A stretch of DNA of 29,484 nucleotides from the NCBI GenBank assembly GCA_030180075.1, contig JASNJN010000095.1:1-29484 (forward strand), read 5' to 3'. The DNA comes from Mikrocytos mackini. Lineage: Eukaryota > Endomyxa > Ascetosporea > Mikrocytida > Mikrocytiidae. How positions within the stretch are numbered: the stretch's first letter is position 1; each line of letters opens with the position of its first letter. Of this stretch, positions 28,291 through 29,484 are shown one piece after another. Made by a program: the position numbers and the translations under genes. Under the pieces are notes generated by a model. It was not told where the DNA came from and did not search any database. It saw nothing but the letters and a program-made list of their open reading frames with translations.

Positions 28291-29484
28291 TCTTTTAAAT
28301 ATAATTTCAAATATGTTTTTAATTTATCATATAATGAACAATGAAAGAATGTGTATCACTGAATTAATACAATATCCATGGGATTTTAGTTAAAAAAACA
28401 ATATAATATAATTGTTTAAATTATATACTTATACTTATTTACATTCAATTTCGGTACAAAATTCCAATGAGAATAATGATGTTAGACAAAGCTCTGAACT
28501 ATATAAACTATATTTTTATATTATTCAAATACGTCATTGTATCAATAACATAGCAGCTGAATTATAGGGAATTATTATGGGAAAATAATATTAAAAGAAG
28601 CGATACAATGAGAGTTTTAAATTTTCTGAACGATTTTTTAAAATCGTAAAAAATTGTTCATTCAATGGTAAACTTTGCAATAAGATCTTTAATATAATAC
28701 CGAACCAAAAATCGACCAAAAAATTGATTTTATTGAAATACACCATGTTTTCCCAAAATCCACCTCCTATAAGCAAATACCTTCTATAATCAACAATAAT
28801 TTTTTGGAAAATCCGTTTTTTTCTTATACCCAGGGCTGACTGTAAATATATAAATATAAATAATTTTAAATTTATTATTAATTTATAAAATAAAAGCAAA
28901 GTTGTTATTTTAAATTAATTTGATGTAATTTTAATTTAAGATAGTGCTAGTTATAAATGTAAAACATTTAAAATTAGAAATGTCATTTAAAATAGTCCAT
29001 GACAAAAAATTTTCAATTGCTGTATGATTAAACCTAAATATAAAAGTTTAAGTTATACAAATATAAATTTGGAAATCTTTATAATATTATATCAAAAGCA
29101 AAAATATTTTCAAACTTCATACATATATGGTATGCGTGGATCACATCTTTTAACACCTCATTTTCACATTTTTATAATACATTTTTAAAACTTTAAAAGG
29201 CCATTTAAGGGTTAATAAACAACAACAAATAACTCTGATTGGTTTTGGTCTATTATAATGTCATCCAAGCGATTTTGTAAAAATTGGTGAAAATGTTTAA
29301 CACTTTCTATACGGACCACTTTTTTTGAAATTTTTAAACATATTGTTAACATATAATGTTTATATATAAAGCATATATTTGGTTGTCTTAAAACTGACTT
29401 TATCAAAAATAATCCTAGCAAATTTTATAAATTTTTAATTTTTCAAAATTTTGTTAATTTCAAAAACATAATTGTGTTATATGT
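28291..29484. other. No gene seen (1.2 kb)
   Basis: Extremely A+T-rich sequence to the end of the window. Open frames on the minus strand (28591-28899, 29212-29421) have the Phe/Ile/Lys/Asn composition expected of random A+T-rich DNA and no motif. Confidence 0.5.

Noticed and set aside
28591-29421. Minus-strand open frames near the right end
   Set aside because: Composition matches random A+T-rich DNA and there is no motif or start-proximal signal.
1-29484. tRNA, rRNA or CRISPR arrays
   Set aside because: No tRNA T-arm/anticodon arrangement, rRNA core sequence or regular repeat-spacer array was found on either strand by eye; the repeats present are minisatellites without unique spacers.

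Overview
The window looks like a gene-poor, transposon-rich contig of a microsporidian, an intracellular parasite related to fungi. The evidence is as follows. The genes in the middle are intronless, short for their families and 0.1-0.5 kb apart. The DNA is strongly A+T rich. The recognisable genes are eukaryotic (a Get3 ATPase, a Rho GTPase with a CaaX box, a RhoGAP, a TFIIB/BRF-like factor), so it is not bacterial. Many starts have an AAATTT/TTTAAA-type motif within about 5-40 bases upstream, as I recall for microsporidia. The size of the repeat-filled flanks suggests one of the expanded microsporidian genomes, for example the Hamiltosporidium type; that genus-level guess is weak and comes from genome style only.

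Layout. 1-2240 is a giant, nearly perfect palindrome. Its right arm runs into a decayed hAT transposase gene (about 1878-3858) that is split by a 334-bp hAT-type MITE. 4707-6902 is a graveyard: a MULE-type transposase remnant, a Tc1/mariner-type MITE, a dispersed repeat with a 19-bp minisatellite tail, and a fragment of a retrotransposon Gag. 7075-15223 is the only gene island. It holds a secreted membrane protein, RhoGAP, Rho GTPase, Get3, a TFIIB/BRF-like factor, a second membrane protein and a large putative secreted protein. 15640-17900 holds a Merlin/IS1595-type transposase remnant not visible as one long ORF, a hAT MITE, and a second copy of the dispersed repeat and minisatellite. 17899-21348 is an almost intact MULE with about 298-bp terminal inverted repeats (TIRs) and a transposase broken by one in-frame TAA. 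21349-22554 is a second, nearly perfect palindrome, followed directly by a 5'-truncated transposase with a SWIM zinc site. 25488-28290 holds a minisatellite, a small C2H2 ORF, a fragment of a non-LTR reverse transcriptase and a third, older palindrome. The remaining stretches are A+T-rich DNA in which I see no gene.

How the genes fit together. RhoGAP and Rho GTPase lie tail to tail and could be regulator and target, controlling actin and polarity. Get3 targets tail-anchored proteins to the ER. The TFIIB/BRF-like factor serves transcription initiation. The three unrecognised proteins with signal or anchor sequences are candidates for lineage-specific surface or secreted proteins. No operon logic is expected in this kind of genome.

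The most unusual signals are structural: three palindromes of 1.2-2.2 kb in under 30 kb, two with almost identical arms, one of which is an inverted duplication of a transposon that already carried a nested insertion; and a young-looking MULE whose transposase is closed by a single stop codon inside its zinc finger.
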